A stretch of 64,000 nucleotides of DNA from NCBI RefSeq assembly GCF_019429525.1, contig NZ_JAHXZL010000014.1:1-64000 (forward strand), in the 5' to 3' direction. The position numbers and the translations under genes were made by a program. This stretch comes from Sphingomonas folli. Lineage in GTDB: Bacteria > Pseudomonadota > Alphaproteobacteria > Sphingomonadales > Sphingomonadaceae. The notes beneath the pieces are model-generated. The model had not been told where the DNA came from. It did no database searches and saw only the letters and a program-made list of their open reading frames with translations. This document shows positions 1 through 10,213 of this stretch, piece by piece (the stretch's first letter is position 1; each line of letters opens with the position of its first letter).

Positions 1-183
1 CCGCCCCCCGCGTCGGGCGCCGGGGCACCCCCGCCGCCGCCGGGCGCGGGCGCGCCGCCGCCCCCACCCCCGGGCGCGGGTGCGCCGGTGCCGCCGGCCC
101 CGGGCGCCGGGATCGCGCCGGTGGCCGACGGGAGCGCGCCGCCTCCTCCCCCGCCGGCCGCGCCCGCACCTGCGCCGCGCTGA
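1..183 (+). CDS. C-terminal Pro/Ala/Gly-rich tail of an unidentified protein (5' end outside window)
   Basis: The first 60 codons of the window form an open frame ending in TGA at 181-183. The residues are almost entirely Pro, Ala and Gly, with runs of four to six prolines separated by GAGAP-type units. This is a disordered tail such as the ones found at the ends of envelope or secreted proteins. The domain that would identify the protein lies to the left of the window, so no function can be given. The frame is supported by its regular repeat and by a hairpin just after the stop; the same composition could also arise by chance in GC-rich DNA. Confidence 0.5.
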   Translation, partial: PPPASGAGAPPPPPGAGAPPPPPPGAGAPVPPAPGAGIAPVADGSAPPPPPPAAPAPAPR

Positions 184-203
184 GCCAGACGGCGATCTGA
201 CGG

Positions 204-230
204 GGGGTCTCGGTACGATGCCGAGGCCCC
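204..230 (+). terminator. Putative terminator hairpin after the left-edge gene
   Basis: A 10-bp stem with one G-T pair (204-213 with 221-230) encloses a 7-base loop, 20 bases after the stop codon at 183. It is followed by TCTCC and not by a clear T run, so it may act as a weak or bidirectional terminator between this gene and the leftward chr operon. Confidence 0.4.
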
Positions 231-272
231 TCTCCGTCGCGGCGGCCTAGAGCCGGACGAACAGGGCCGCGC

Positions 273-377
273 TCAGCACATGGTTGAAGGGGTGCCGGGG
301 GCGATCACCGCGGCCGAGGCCTGGGCATCTCCCCGGCACGCGGCGGCGAGCGCGGCGAAGCGCACGATAGGCCTCAT
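273..377 (-). CDS. Possible 34-residue exported peptide coupled to chrA (doubtful or decayed)
   Basis: A short frame starts with an ATG that overlaps the chrA stop codon (ATGA), the usual arrangement for a translationally coupled downstream gene. Its first residues, MRPIVRFAALAAA, look like a signal peptide, and the frame ends after 34 residues. A one-base shift near its end would extend it by about a dozen codons, so it may be a decayed small gene. I do not recognise it. The coupling and the leader favour a real gene; the size and composition leave it doubtful. Confidence 0.25.
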   Translation of the reverse strand: MRPIVRFAALAAACRGDAQASAAVIAPGTPSTMC

Positions 378-1750
378 GCCAGCACCCCGAAAAGATGCAG
401 GGCGAGGCCGCCGAGCGCGCTCGCCGACAGCGTCGTGATCACGCCCGCGCGCGTGCGGAACAACGCGAGGGCGGCGGCGAGCGCCAGTCCGAGTGCATAG
501 GGGTCGACGCTCGTGAACACCGGCGCGTCGAAGCGAAGCGGCCCGGCGCGCACCGCGACGGTGGCGCGGAACAGCGTGTGCAGCGCGAACCATAGCGCCA
601 GGTTGAGCACGACCCCGACCACCGCGGCGGTGATCGCCGCCAGCGCGCCGCCCACCGCGGCGTTGCCGCGCAGCCGCTCGATGAAGGGCGCGCCGAGGAA
701 GATCCACAGGAAACACGGCACGAACGTCACCCAGGTGGCGAGCAATCCGCCGAGCGTGGCGGCCAGCAGCGGCGCGAGCCCGCCCGGGTCGCGATAGGCG
801 GCGAGGAAGCCGACGAACTGGAGCACCATGATCAGCGGCCCGGGGGTGGTCTCGGCGAGGCCGAGCCCGTCGAGCATCTCGCGCGGACCGAGCCAGCCGT
901 AATGGTCGACCGCCTGCTGTGCGACATAGGCGAGCACGGCATAGGCGCCGCCGAAGGTCACCGTCGCCATCGTCGCGAAGAAGGTGGCGATGCGCGTGAA
1001 CACGTCGTCGGGGCCCAGCGCGACGCGCAGCGCCACCACCGGCATCAGCCACAGCGCGAGCCACAGCGAAGCGGTCCGCAGCGTCGCGCCCCAGCCGGGT
1101 AGCGCGTGCACGGGCAACGCCTCGCCCAGCAGCGTGTCGACGTCGGCCACCCCCGCACCACCCGCCGAGTCGTGGCCGCCCGGGCGGAAGGCCGTGCCGC
1201 CGCGCCGCGCCGACGACCAGCCGATCAACCCTGCGCCCAGCACGATCAGCGGGAAGGGCGCGCCGAGGAAGAAGATCAGCACGAAGGCGAGCCCGGCGAG
1301 CAGCCGCGCGGGCGTGGTACGCAGCGCGCGCCCACCGATCCGCGCCACGGCCTGCAGCACCACCGCGAGCACCGCCGCCTTGAGCCCGTAGAACAAGGCG
1401 GCGACGATGCCGACACGGCCGTAGAGGACATAGACCCAGCTCAGCACCATGATCGCCGCCGCGCCCGGCAGCACGAAGAGCACCCCCGCGACGATGCCGC
1501 CGCGCGTGCGATGCATCAGCCAGCCGATATAGGTGGCGAGCTGCTGCGCCTCGGGGCCGGGCAGGAGCATGCAGTAGTTGAGCGCGTGGAGGAACCGCTG
1601 CTCGCCGATCCAACGCTCCTCGTCGACCAGGATGCGGTGCATCACCGCGATCTGCCCCGCCGGGCCGCCGAAGGAGAGCAGCGCGATACGCCACCACACC
1701 CGGGTCGCGGCGCGCAGCGTCACCGGATGGGGACGCGCGGGCGCGCTCAC
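374..1750 (-). CDS. chrA: Chromate transporter ChrA (CHR family, two-domain form)
   Basis: Inner-membrane efflux protein of the chromate ion transporter family, which exports chromate from the cytoplasm. The 458-residue protein carries the two homologous halves typical of long-chain ChrA. The first, near residues 15-190, has the FGGPAGQIA and LLPGPEAQQLA motifs; the second, near 260-440, has FGGAYAVLAYV and TTPGPL. About ten hydrophobic segments are visible. The GTG start was chosen because it overlaps the TGA of the upstream chrB gene (GTGA), so the two are translationally coupled. A longer upstream frame is antisense-like noise lying inside chrB. Confidence 0.93.
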   Translation of the reverse strand: MSAPARPHPVTLRAATRVWWRIALLSFGGPAGQIAVMHRILVDEERWIGEQRFLHALNYCMLLPGPEAQQLATYIGWLMHRTRGGIVAGVLFVLPGAAAIMVLSWVYVLYGRVGIVAALFYGLKAAVLAVVLQAVARIGGRALRTTPARLLAGLAFVLIFFLGAPFPLIVLGAGLIGWSSARRGGTAFRPGGHDSAGGAGVADVDTLLGEALPVHALPGWGATLRTASLWLALWLMPVVALRVALGPDDVFTRIATFFATMATVTFGGAYAVLAYVAQQAVDHYGWLGPREMLDGLGLAETTPGPLIMVLQFVGFLAAYRDPGGLAPLLAATLGGLLATWVTFVPCFLWIFLGAPFIERLRGNAAVGGALAAITAAVVGVVLNLALWFALHTLFRATVAVRAGPLRFDAPVFTSVDPYALGLALAAALALFRTRAGVITTLSASALGGLALHLFGVLA

Positions 1751-2565
1751 GCCGTCACCGCGGCGCGCGCGGGCCGGTGCGAGCGCGCGTCGTGGCGCTC
1801 GCCCCGCGCGTCGCGGCACCAGCGGTAGAGCGCGTCGTAGAGGGTGAGCCCCGCCTCGAGCTGCGCGTGGTCGTCGTCGTACAGCCGCGACAGGCCGAGC
1901 GACACCGCGAGCAGCCCTGCGGCCTCGGGCGCGAGGTCGAGCCGATCGGTGTCCGCGCCGCGCACGATCGCGGCCAATCGCGCGAGCGGCGCGTGTCCGG
2001 CGAGCCCGAAACCGTCGAGCAGCGCGTCGAAGCTGCAGCGCTCGCCGCGGTGCGTCCATACGACCCCTTCACCCTCGACGTCGAACGGCTCGGCGCGCTC
2101 GCGCGCGGCGACCGCCAGCACCTCGGCGGGGGCGACATAGAGGAAGCGTGCGTCGGGATCGATGAAGCGCCGGATCAGCCAGGGGCAGGCGATCCGGTCC
2201 ACCTTCGGCCGGGCGCGCGTGACCCACCAGGTGCGGCCATCGTCGTGGCGCCGCGGCAGGTGCGCCAGCGCCATCGCGGGCAGGCCCGCCGCCGCCCAGG
2301 CCGCGAAGCCGCCCTCCAGCCGCTCGGCGCGGACGCCGTCGCTCCGCAGCAGCGCGACCGCGGTGACCGCCGTGGCGCCACCGGCCTCGTCGACCACCAC
2401 GACCGCGCGACCGTTGGGGACGGTCGGCCGCGTCGTCGCGCCGACCACGCGCGCGCCGGGGACGGTCGCCGCCGGATCGTCGCGCAGGTCGAGGATCGCC
2501 GGCGCGCCGGGCAGCGCGACGAGCCGGGCGAGCGTGTCGGGGGAGATGGCGTGATGAGCGGGCAC
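1747..2565 (-). CDS. chrB: Rhodanese-ChrB chromate resistance protein
   Basis: A 272-residue protein with a rhodanese-like fold in the first ~105 residues and a ChrB C-terminal domain from about residue 115, marked by TRARPKVDRIACPWLIRRFI. ChrB-domain proteins accompany ChrA and are linked to chromate sensing and resistance. The usual rhodanese active-site Cys is not evident, since the loop region reads VALLRSDGVRAERLEGGF, so sulfur transfer is unlikely. The GTG start has a GAGGAC ribosome site 6-7 bases upstream. The gene is first in a two-gene operon and overlaps chrA by 4 bases. Confidence 0.85.
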   Translation of the reverse strand: MPAHHAISPDTLARLVALPGAPAILDLRDDPAATVPGARVVGATTRPTVPNGRAVVVVDEAGGATAVTAVALLRSDGVRAERLEGGFAAWAAAGLPAMALAHLPRRHDDGRTWWVTRARPKVDRIACPWLIRRFIDPDARFLYVAPAEVLAVAARERAEPFDVEGEGVVWTHRGERCSFDALLDGFGLAGHAPLARLAAIVRGADTDRLDLAPEAAGLLAVSLGLSRLYDDDHAQLEAGLTLYDALYRWCRDARGERHDARSHRPARAAVTA

Positions 2566-2782
2566 GGTGCGTCCTCGGCAGGATGATGCTGGACGCGATC
2601 CTTCGGCTGACGCCTCATGGGGAGGTCGCAGCCCCCATGCGATCGATGAAGCATCCTGGAGGCGACGATGTCAATCGCCCGTGTGGCGACGCCAGGCCCG
2701 GTCCCTCGACGGTCGCGCGTCCGATCGTCGACACCGACGACGGGGCGAACGCACAGGGCGAACGGGCGACAGGGCGAGATGC

Positions 2783-2857
2783 TGGCTGGGGCGGCAGGAT
2801 TCGAACCTGCGCATGCCGGTACCAAAAACCGGTGCCTTACCGCTTGGCGACGCCCCA
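2783..2857 (-). tRNA. tRNA-Gln(TTG)
   Basis: The reverse strand folds as a complete cloverleaf. The acceptor stem TGGGGCG/CGCCCCA is followed by discriminator G and an encoded CCA. The anticodon stem CCGGT/ACCGG encloses loop TTTTGGT, giving anticodon TTG. The T arm has the GGTTCGAATCC signature. The sequence closely resembles bacterial tRNA-Gln, including the unusual U1-A72 pair. Confidence 0.97.
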
Positions 2858-2893
2858 ACAGGCCCGCGCGCTTAGCCGCGCGCGGGGCAAGAC

Positions 2894-3973
2894 TCAACCG
2901 ATACGTCGCAGCCAGCCGTGCGGGTCGGGCGCGCGCCCGCGCTGCACCGCACTCAGCCGATCGAGGAAGCGCGCGGTCAGCTGGCCGGTCGCGCCGCTGC
3001 CGATCGTGAACTCATAGTCCGGCCCGGCGGCGCGGCCGATCGGGGTCACCACCGCGGCGGTGCCGCAGGCGAAGCTCTCCACCAGGCGACCGCTCGCCGC
3101 GTCGGCGCGCCACTGCTCGATCGCATACGGCTCCTCGCGCACCGCCAGCCCCTCGTCGCGCGCGAGCCGGAGGATCGAATCGCGCGTGATGCCGGGCAGG
3201 ATCGTGCCGGTCAGCGGCGGGGTCTGCAGCGAGCCGTCCTCGAACACGAAGAAGATGTTCATGCCGCCCAGCTCCTCGATCCAGCGCCGCTCGGCGGCGT
3301 CGAGGAACACCACCTGGTCGTAACCGCGCCGGATCGCCTCCTGCTGCGCGACCAGGCTGGTGGCATAATTGCCGCCGCATTTGGCGGCACCGGTGCCGCC
3401 CGGCGCGGCGCGGGTATACTCGTGGCTGACCCACAGCGACACCGCGCGCGCGCCGCCCTTCCAATAGGCGCCGACCGACGAGGCCAGCACCATGTAGAGA
3501 TATTCGGCCGACGGCTTCACGCCGAGGAACGCCTCGGACGCGATCATGAACGGGCGCAGGTAGAGCGAGCCGCCCTCGACCGAGGGCATCCACTCGCGCT
3601 CGGTCAGCACCAGCCGCTCGCACGATTCGAGGAACAGCGCCTCGGGCAGCTCGGGCATCGCCATGCGCCGCGCCGAGGCGTTGAAGCGGCGCGCGTTGGC
3701 CTCGGGACGGAACAGCGCCAGGCCGCCGTCCTCGAGCCGATAGGCCTTGAGCCCCTCGAAGATCTCCTGCGCGTAATGGAGCACCGACGAGGCCGGATCC
3801 ATCGTCAGCGCGACGCGCTCGCCGATCCGCCCGTCGTGCCAGCCGCGCCCCTCGGAGTAATGCAGGATCGCCATGTGATCGGTGAAGACGCGCCCGAAGC
3901 CCGGGTCTACCAGCCGCGCGGCACGCTCGTTGGCGGGGACGGGCGACGGATGCGGCTCGAACGCGAAGTTCAC
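2894..3973 (-). CDS. ilvE: Branched-chain amino acid aminotransferase
   Basis: PLP-dependent class IV aminotransferase that carries out the last step of Leu, Ile and Val synthesis and the first step of their breakdown, using 2-oxoglutarate/glutamate. At 359 residues it has the length of the BCAT-II (eukaryote-like) subgroup. K198 in GGTGAAKCGGNY is the PLP lysine, and GTAAVVTPIG with TIGSGATGQLT are the phosphate-binding and C-terminal motifs. It lies 36 bases from the tRNA-Gln gene and is divergent from a MarR regulator with only 87 bases between the starts, so the regulator may act here. The start gives the usual N-terminus. Confidence 0.95.
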   Translation of the reverse strand: MNFAFEPHPSPVPANERAARLVDPGFGRVFTDHMAILHYSEGRGWHDGRIGERVALTMDPASSVLHYAQEIFEGLKAYRLEDGGLALFRPEANARRFNASARRMAMPELPEALFLESCERLVLTEREWMPSVEGGSLYLRPFMIASEAFLGVKPSAEYLYMVLASSVGAYWKGGARAVSLWVSHEYTRAAPGGTGAAKCGGNYATSLVAQQEAIRRGYDQVVFLDAAERRWIEELGGMNIFFVFEDGSLQTPPLTGTILPGITRDSILRLARDEGLAVREEPYAIEQWRADAASGRLVESFACGTAAVVTPIGRAAGPDYEFTIGSGATGQLTARFLDRLSAVQRGRAPDPHGWLRRIG

Positions 3974-4060
3974 GGAAATCAGCTCCCAACGGCCAGGGTC
4001 GGCGATATGCGGCGCGTGCGACGCGAGATCGCATTGCCGGGTTGCGGTGGCCTAGGGCCG

Positions 4061-4567
4061 ATGGCAAAGCCGGTCAACATGGCTGCCCCAACCCATTCCG
4101 CCTCGCCGCTCTTCCTGCGCGAGACCGAGATCCGCCGCGGGATCGAACTGCTCTATTTCGGCAACAGCCACATCACGCGATCGATCGATCGCGGGCTCGC
4201 CAAACAGGGTCTCGGCCGCGCGCACCATCGCGCGCTCTACTTCATCGCGCGCAAGCCCGACATGCCGGTGAGCGAGCTGCTGGCGCTGCTGGCGATCACC
4301 AAACAGTCGCTCGGGCGCGTGCTCAACGAGCTGATCGAGCGCAACCTGGTCGAGACCCGTCCGGGCGAGCGCGACCGCCGCCAGCGGCTGCTGCGGCTCA
4401 CCGCCGATGGCCTCGCGCTGGAGAGCGAGCTGTACGACTCGCTGCGCGAGAAGCTGTCGGCCGCCTATTCGCGCGCCGGCCAGGGCGCGGTGAGCGGCTT
4501 CTGGGCGGTGCTCGAAGGGCTGATCCCGCCCGACGAGATGGGCCGGGTCGAGGCGCTGCGCGGCTGA
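4061..4567 (+). CDS. MarR-family winged-helix transcriptional regulator
   Basis: A 168-residue cytoplasmic regulator. Residues ~60-130 form the winged helix, with recognition-helix segment LLALLAITKQSLGRVLNEL and the wing ERDRRQRLLRLT, typical of MarR proteins that bind palindromic operators and release them on ligand binding. It is transcribed away from ilvE, so control of ilvE or of itself is a reasonable guess, but no clear operator is visible between the two. An alternative ATG lies at 4079, six codons further in. The ligand is unknown. Confidence 0.88.
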   Translation: MAKPVNMAAPTHSASPLFLRETEIRRGIELLYFGNSHITRSIDRGLAKQGLGRAHHRALYFIARKPDMPVSELLALLAITKQSLGRVLNELIERNLVETRPGERDRRQRLLRLTADGLALESELYDSLREKLSAAYSRAGQGAVSGFWAVLEGLIPPDEMGRVEALRG

Positions 4568-4614
4568 CGCGGGCCGCGGCGGGCGCCGCCGCGACCGGGA
4601 TCGGAGCCCTCATA

Positions 4615-4646
4615 GCCGTGATCCCGGACCAGGTCCGGGATGACGG
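4615..4646. repeat. REP-like palindrome
   Basis: A near-perfect inverted repeat (ATCCCGGACC/GGTCCGGGAT at 4621-4641) is flanked by GCCGTG and GACGGC. The same ATCCCGG...CCGGGAT(GAC) unit recurs at 53883, 56393, 57402, 59240 and, in variant form, 62191. It lies 50 bases after the MarR stop and may also serve as a transcription or mRNA-decay stop. Confidence 0.8.
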
Positions 4647-4661
4647 CGGCGGGTGGGGACG

Positions 4662-4790
4662 GCTAGAGGCTGATCCATCTGATGTGAACCAGCGGGGCTC
4701 CTGCGGACGCAGGAGCCACGAGCGTCACGTCTGCGGCCCTGGGCTCCGGCGTTCGCCGGAGCACGGATCGATCGAGGTGGATCAGACCCT
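4662..4790 (+). repeat. Dispersed ~120-bp repeat, copy A (contains an extra hairpin)
   Basis: This stretch matches, in reverse complement, the sequence at 44222-44339. Shared blocks include CTGATCCATCTG, CCACGAGCGTCACG, TGCGGCCCTG and CACGGATCGAT. Copy A carries a 22-base hairpin (GGCTCCGGCG TTC CGCCGGAGC type, 4741-4762) that copy B lacks at that position. No open frame is conserved between the copies, so this is a non-coding interspersed element. Confidence 0.75.
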
Positions 4791-4829
4791 ACGAAGGTCG
4801 CGAGGGCGACGCCCGCCGGGAGAAACGGC

Positions 4830-6344
4830 TCACCCCGCGCCGTACAGCCGCTCCGCGTCCGCCTTGAACGCCGCGCCGCTGTCGCCGCGCGAGTAGAACA
4901 TGTGCCCGCCGGGGTAGACACGCAGCTGCACGCGCTCGGCCGCGCCGAAGGCGGGCATCTGGTCGACGATCAGCCGCGACGCGAAGAACGGGCAGGACAG
5001 GTCGTCCCAGCCGTGCACGATCATCACCTTCATCTTGGGATCGTTGGCGATCGCCTTGCGCAGGTCGGTCACCGGCGTGTCCGCCGGCTTGCCCCGGTCC
5101 CACGCCTCGTTCACCTTGTACGACAGCGCATTGTAGCGCGCGTCGGTCTTCCAGCCGACCTCGCGCGTGACGAAATCGACCATCGCGCTGGTGGTCGGCG
5201 CGATCAGCGCGTCGAGGATCGGGTCGTTCGACTGCTGCTGCGCCGACCAGGGAAAGGGATCGAAGGCGGTGACGTTCGAATCGTAGACGCTGCCGATCGT
5301 CCCCTCACCGCGGTGGACCTCGCGCAGGTAGGTGCGGCTGTCGACCCGGCCGCCGAGCTTCTGCACCAGCGCCGGGTCGAGCCCGGTGAGTTGCGTCACG
5401 CGCGCCACGACGCGCCCGGTCGCCTCGGGGTCGGAACGGCCGCGCAGCAGGTCGCGCGCGAAGTCGCCGCGGGTATAGGCCTCGACCTCGGCCATCGCCG
5501 CGGGCGTCAGCCTGCCCTGGCGCTCGAGGTTGGCCGCCGCCATCGAGGGCAGGTCGATCATCCACGGCAGCGGCGACAGCGCGGTGGCGTCGTCGCCCGA
5601 GGCGGGGTCGAGGTAGGGCGAGACCATGATGAGGCCGTTGACCCCGACGCCGATCTGCGACTGCAGCTCATAGGCGATGCGCGGCGCGCGATAGCCGCCG
5701 TAGCTCTCCCCCATGACATATTTGGGCGAGCGCAACCGCTCCTCCTTGACCAGCCAATCGTACACGACCTTGGACAGGTAACGGATGTCGGGATCGTTGG
5801 CGTAGAAGGCCTTCTTGGTCGCGTCGGCGTCGACCAGGCTGCGGCTGAAGCCGGTGCCGATCGGATCGATGAAGACCAGGTCGGTGAAGTCGAGCCAGCT
5901 GTTGGGATTGTCGCGCGCGACCGGCGCGTCCGAGGGGGAGTCGCCCTGCGCGCCGAACTGGACGCGCTTGGGCCCGACCGCGCCCATGTTGAGATAGACC
6001 GAGGCCGCCCCCGGGCCGCCGTTGAAGGCGAAGGTGACCGGGCGCGAGGCGTCGCGACCGGGCACCACATAGGCGGTGTAGACGACCTGGCCGATCTCCT
6101 TGCCGCTGTCGTCGCGCACCGCGATCGTGCCCACGCTCGCTTTGTAGCTGATCGCACGGCCGTTGATCCGCGCGGTCTGCGCGATCGTCTTGTCGGCCGG
6201 GAGCGGCGGCAGCTTGACCGCCTCCTCCTCCTTCTTGCTCTCGACCTTGGTGACCGTCTTGTCGGTCTTGTCGGACTGGGCGTGGGCTAGCCCGCTGGTG
6301 CCGAAGAGCAAGGTGGCGAGCAGCAGGCGAAACGGTCTGGCCAA
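4830..6344 (-). CDS. Secreted S10 serine carboxypeptidase-like peptidase
   Basis: Member of the S10 serine carboxypeptidase family (alpha/beta hydrolase fold), probably periplasmic or outer-surface. A TTG start at 6344 gives 504 residues beginning with a signal peptide (MARPFRLLLATLLFG...AHA) and a short Lys/Glu-rich linker. The oxyanion region FNGGPGAASVYLN, the nucleophile S214 in GESYGG, the Asp in HGWDDLSCPFF and the His in PGGHMF make up a complete triad. A longer frame upstream adds 41 residues that look unlike a leader, so the TTG, preceded by GGGG, is preferred. It is a single gene, divergent from kdpD. Substrate is unknown. Confidence 0.88.
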   Translation of the reverse strand: MARPFRLLLATLLFGTSGLAHAQSDKTDKTVTKVESKKEEEAVKLPPLPADKTIAQTARINGRAISYKASVGTIAVRDDSGKEIGQVVYTAYVVPGRDASRPVTFAFNGGPGAASVYLNMGAVGPKRVQFGAQGDSPSDAPVARDNPNSWLDFTDLVFIDPIGTGFSRSLVDADATKKAFYANDPDIRYLSKVVYDWLVKEERLRSPKYVMGESYGGYRAPRIAYELQSQIGVGVNGLIMVSPYLDPASGDDATALSPLPWMIDLPSMAAANLERQGRLTPAAMAEVEAYTRGDFARDLLRGRSDPEATGRVVARVTQLTGLDPALVQKLGGRVDSRTYLREVHRGEGTIGSVYDSNVTAFDPFPWSAQQQSNDPILDALIAPTTSAMVDFVTREVGWKTDARYNALSYKVNEAWDRGKPADTPVTDLRKAIANDPKMKVMIVHGWDDLSCPFFASRLIVDQMPAFGAAERVQLRVYPGGHMFYSRGDSGAAFKADAERLYGAG

Positions 6345-6726
6345 GATGTACGATCCCCGTGTGGCCGCGGTGCGCCCGCGGTTCTTGTCAACGCTGTTAC
6401 TAAACCCCCGCGCGCGACTGGCAAGCCGCGCCCGCCAGGAGGTGGCGCGTGGCGGCGCCACCCGCAAGGCCGCCCGCTTCTCTCATATGCGGACTATATG
6501 CGTTCGCGCACGATCGCCGTGGCAATACTATGCGCCGGCGGGCAGATCGCGGCGGACTCGGTCGCGGCCGCGGCCTCGAGGAGACGCCCCCTTCCCTGCC
6601 GTGAGGCGCGACGATCCTGTTCCCCCTGCCGCCCGTTCTGGTCTATCCCAAAGCGATGATCGAGGTCGTGTCGTCAATCCTCCCGGCGAGCCGCGTCGGC
6701 GCGCGCGCGGGGCGCCGCTGACGGCG
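6345..6726. other. Gene-free region between the S10 peptidase and kdpD
   Basis: The 382 bases between two divergent starts must hold both promoters. I see no convincing small gene. A short inverted repeat CATAT-N7-ATATG (6484-6500) is the only AT-rich palindrome and could be a promoter or operator element, but it is too weak to call. Confidence 0.4.
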
Positions 6727-9389
6727 ATGGGCAGCGATCGCCCCGACCCCGACGCGCTGCTGCGCGCCGCCGCGCAGGAGGGCCGCGGCCGGCTCAAGAT
6801 CTTCCTCGGCGCCGCCCCCGGCGTGGGCAAGACCTATGAGATGCTGTCCGAGGGGGCGGCGCGGCGACGCGACGGCGTCGACGTCGTCGTCGCGGTGGTC
6901 GAGACGCACGGCCGGGTCGAGACCGAGGCGCTGGTGCGCGGCCAGGAGGTCGTGCCACGCCGCGCCGTCGCCTATGAGGGACGCACGCTGCACGAGATGG
7001 ACCTGGACGCGGTGCTGGCCCGCGCGCCGCGACTCGCGCTGGTCGACGAGCTGGCGCACAGCAACGCCCCCGGCAGCCGCCATCCGAAACGCTACCAGGA
7101 CGTGGAGGAGCTGCTCGCCGCCGGGATCGACGTGTACAGCACCGTCAACATCCAGCACGTCGAGAGTCTCAACGACGTCGTCGCCAGCTTCACCCGCGTG
7201 CGCGTGCGCGAGACCGTGCCCGACCGCGTGCTCGAGGCCGCCGAGATCGAGGTGGTCGACATCCCGCCCGACGAGCTGATCGAGCGGCTCAAGGCGGGCA
7301 AGGTCTACCTGCCGCAGGAGGCGACGCGCGCGCTGTCGCACTTCTTCTCCAAGTCGAACTTGTCGGCGCTGCGCGAGCTGGCGCTGCGCCGCGCCGCGCA
7401 GGCGGTCGACGCGCAGATGCTCGACGACGTGCGCGCGCTCGGGCTCGGCGGCACCTGGGCGGGCGGCGAGCGGATCGTCGTCGCGATCAACGAGCTGCCC
7501 GGCGCCGACGGGCTGGTGCGCGCCGCCAAGCGGGTGGCGGACGGGCTGCGCGGCCCATGGACCGCCTTGTTCATCGAGACGCCGCGCGCGGCCGGCTTCA
7601 CCCCGGCGCAGCACCAGCGGCTCGCCGCGACGATGACGCTCGCGACGCAGCTGGGCGCCGCGGTGGCGACCGTGCCCGCGCCCGACGTGGTCGACGGCAT
7701 CCAGCGCTTCCTCGCCGACGCGCGCGCGACCCAGCTGGTGATGGGCAAGTCGCAGCGCTCGCGCTGGTTCGAGCTGCGCCACGGCTCGGTGGTCGACCGG
7801 CTGATCCGCGACACGCCCGGCGTCACCGTCCACGTCCTGCCCGTCCCCGCCGCGCCCGCGCGCGACGCGCGCGCGGGCCGCACCGCACCGCCGCCCGGCA
7901 CCACCTCGGGCTATGCTACCGCGGCGGCGATGGTGGCGGGCGTCACCGCGGCCGGCCGCGCGCTGGTCCATGTCATCGATTTCGGCAACATCGCCTTGCT
8001 CTACCTGCTGCCGGTGATGGCGGCGGCGAGCCTGTTCGGGCTGCGCTGCGGGCTGTTCGCGGGCGTGGCCTCGACGCTGGCGTACAATTTCTTCTTCCTG
8101 CCGCCGGTCGGCACGTTGAGCATCAGCAATCCCGAGAACGTGATCTCGGCGATCGTGCTGCTCGGCGTCGCGGTGGCGACCAGCCATCTCGCGGCGCGGG
8201 TGCGCGCGCAGGCCGATCTCGCCGCGGCGAGCGCGCGCACCAACGCGACGCTGGCGGGCTTCCTGCGCGAGATCAGCGGCGTGACCGATCGCGACCGTGC
8301 CGCGCAGATGATCTGCGACGACGTGCGGCGGCTGCTCGACGTGCAGGTGGTGCTGCTCACCCGCTCCCCCGCGGCCGGGCTCGACATCCTCGCCGCGAGC
8401 GACCCGGGCTATCGGCTGGAGACGATGGACAGCGCCGCCGCCGGCTGGGCGTTCGATACCGGCGCCACCGCGGGCAAGGGATCGGGCACGCTCGCGGCGT
8501 CGGAGTGGTTGTTCGTGCCGCTCAAGGCGGGCGAGCGCGTGCTGGCGGTGCTCGGCATCGCGCGCTCGGCCGGGGGCGACCCGGTCCGCGCCGACCAGCT
8601 GCCGCTGCTCGCCAGCCTGGTCGACCAGGCCGCGCTGGTGCTCGAGCGGCTGCGGCTCGCCGCCGAGATGCGCGACGTCGAGGAGGTGCGCACGCGCGAC
8701 CGCCTGCGCGCGGCGCTGCTCTCCTCGGTCAGCCACGACCTGCGCACCCCACTCACCGCGGTGATGGCGGCCGCCGCGCAGCTCCACCACGGCGCCACGC
8801 CCGAGCTGATCGGCACGATCGAGAGCGAGGCCGAGCGGCTCAACCGCTTCGTCGCCAACCTGCTCGACATGGCGCGGGTCGAGGCGGGCGCGCTGCGGCT
8901 GCGGGTCGAGCCGGTCGATCTCAGCGACGCGGTCACCGGCGCGGCCCACGACGCGCGCCGCGCGCTCGAGGGGCATGCGGTGCGGCTCGACGTGCCGCCC
9001 GACCTGCCGCTGGTGCACGCCGACCCGCAGCTGCTCCACCATTGTCTGCTCAACCTGCTCGACAACGCCGGCCGCTACGGCGACCCGGGCAGCGCGGTGG
9101 TGATCGAGGGGCGCCATCGCTTCGGCGAGCTGCGCCTCGCCGTGCTCGACGAGGGGCCGGGCCTGCCCGCGGGGCGCGAGGAGGAGGTGTTCGAGACCTT
9201 CCGCCGGCTGGAGGGCTCGGACCGCGTCGCGGGCGGCACCGGCCTGGGGCTCGCGATCGTCAAGGCCTTCGCCGAGGCGATGGGGATGGGCGTCACCGCC
9301 GCCAACCGCGAGGACGCGCGCGGCGCCGCTTTCGCGCTGGTGGTCCCGCCGGCGCTGATCGTGCGCCAGCCGACCGGCGAGGCGGCGTG

Positions 9390-9390
<1 letters not shown>
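6727..9390 (+). CDS. kdpD: Osmosensitive K+ channel sensor histidine kinase KdpD
   Basis: Membrane sensor kinase of the KdpDE system, which responds to potassium limitation and turgor. The 887 residues show every KdpD part. The N-terminal KdpD domain has Walker motif AAPGVGKT (29-36); a USP-like domain follows (~255-375), then the four-helix DUF4118 membrane block (~395-495), a GAF region (~520-650), phosphoacceptor H670 in SVSHDLRTPLT and an ATPase domain ending in GTGLGLAIVKAF. The ATG at 6727 gives the family start; frame continuing upstream is not KdpD-like. kdpE follows with a 1-base overlap. The kdpFABC transporter genes are not adjacent. Confidence 0.95.
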
Positions 9391-10073
<683 letters not shown>

Positions 10074-10213
10074 GACGCATCTTCGCCAAGCATTTCAACA
10101 ACTTTCTTGGATAACCTCGAGCATCTTTTCGATCGCTGCTTCGTATCAGGAAGCGGCGGCCGGAACGGCGGGCGCCCGGCGCCTCGCGGATCATCGGGGC
10201 AGGAGAGGTGTCT

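Noticed and set aside
2567..3017. Several forward frames across the tRNA-Gln gene, with GFEPAHAG-like products
   Set aside because: These residues are the well-known translation of an antisense tRNA gene, not a protein. A GGAGG before an ATG at 2668 is coincidental.
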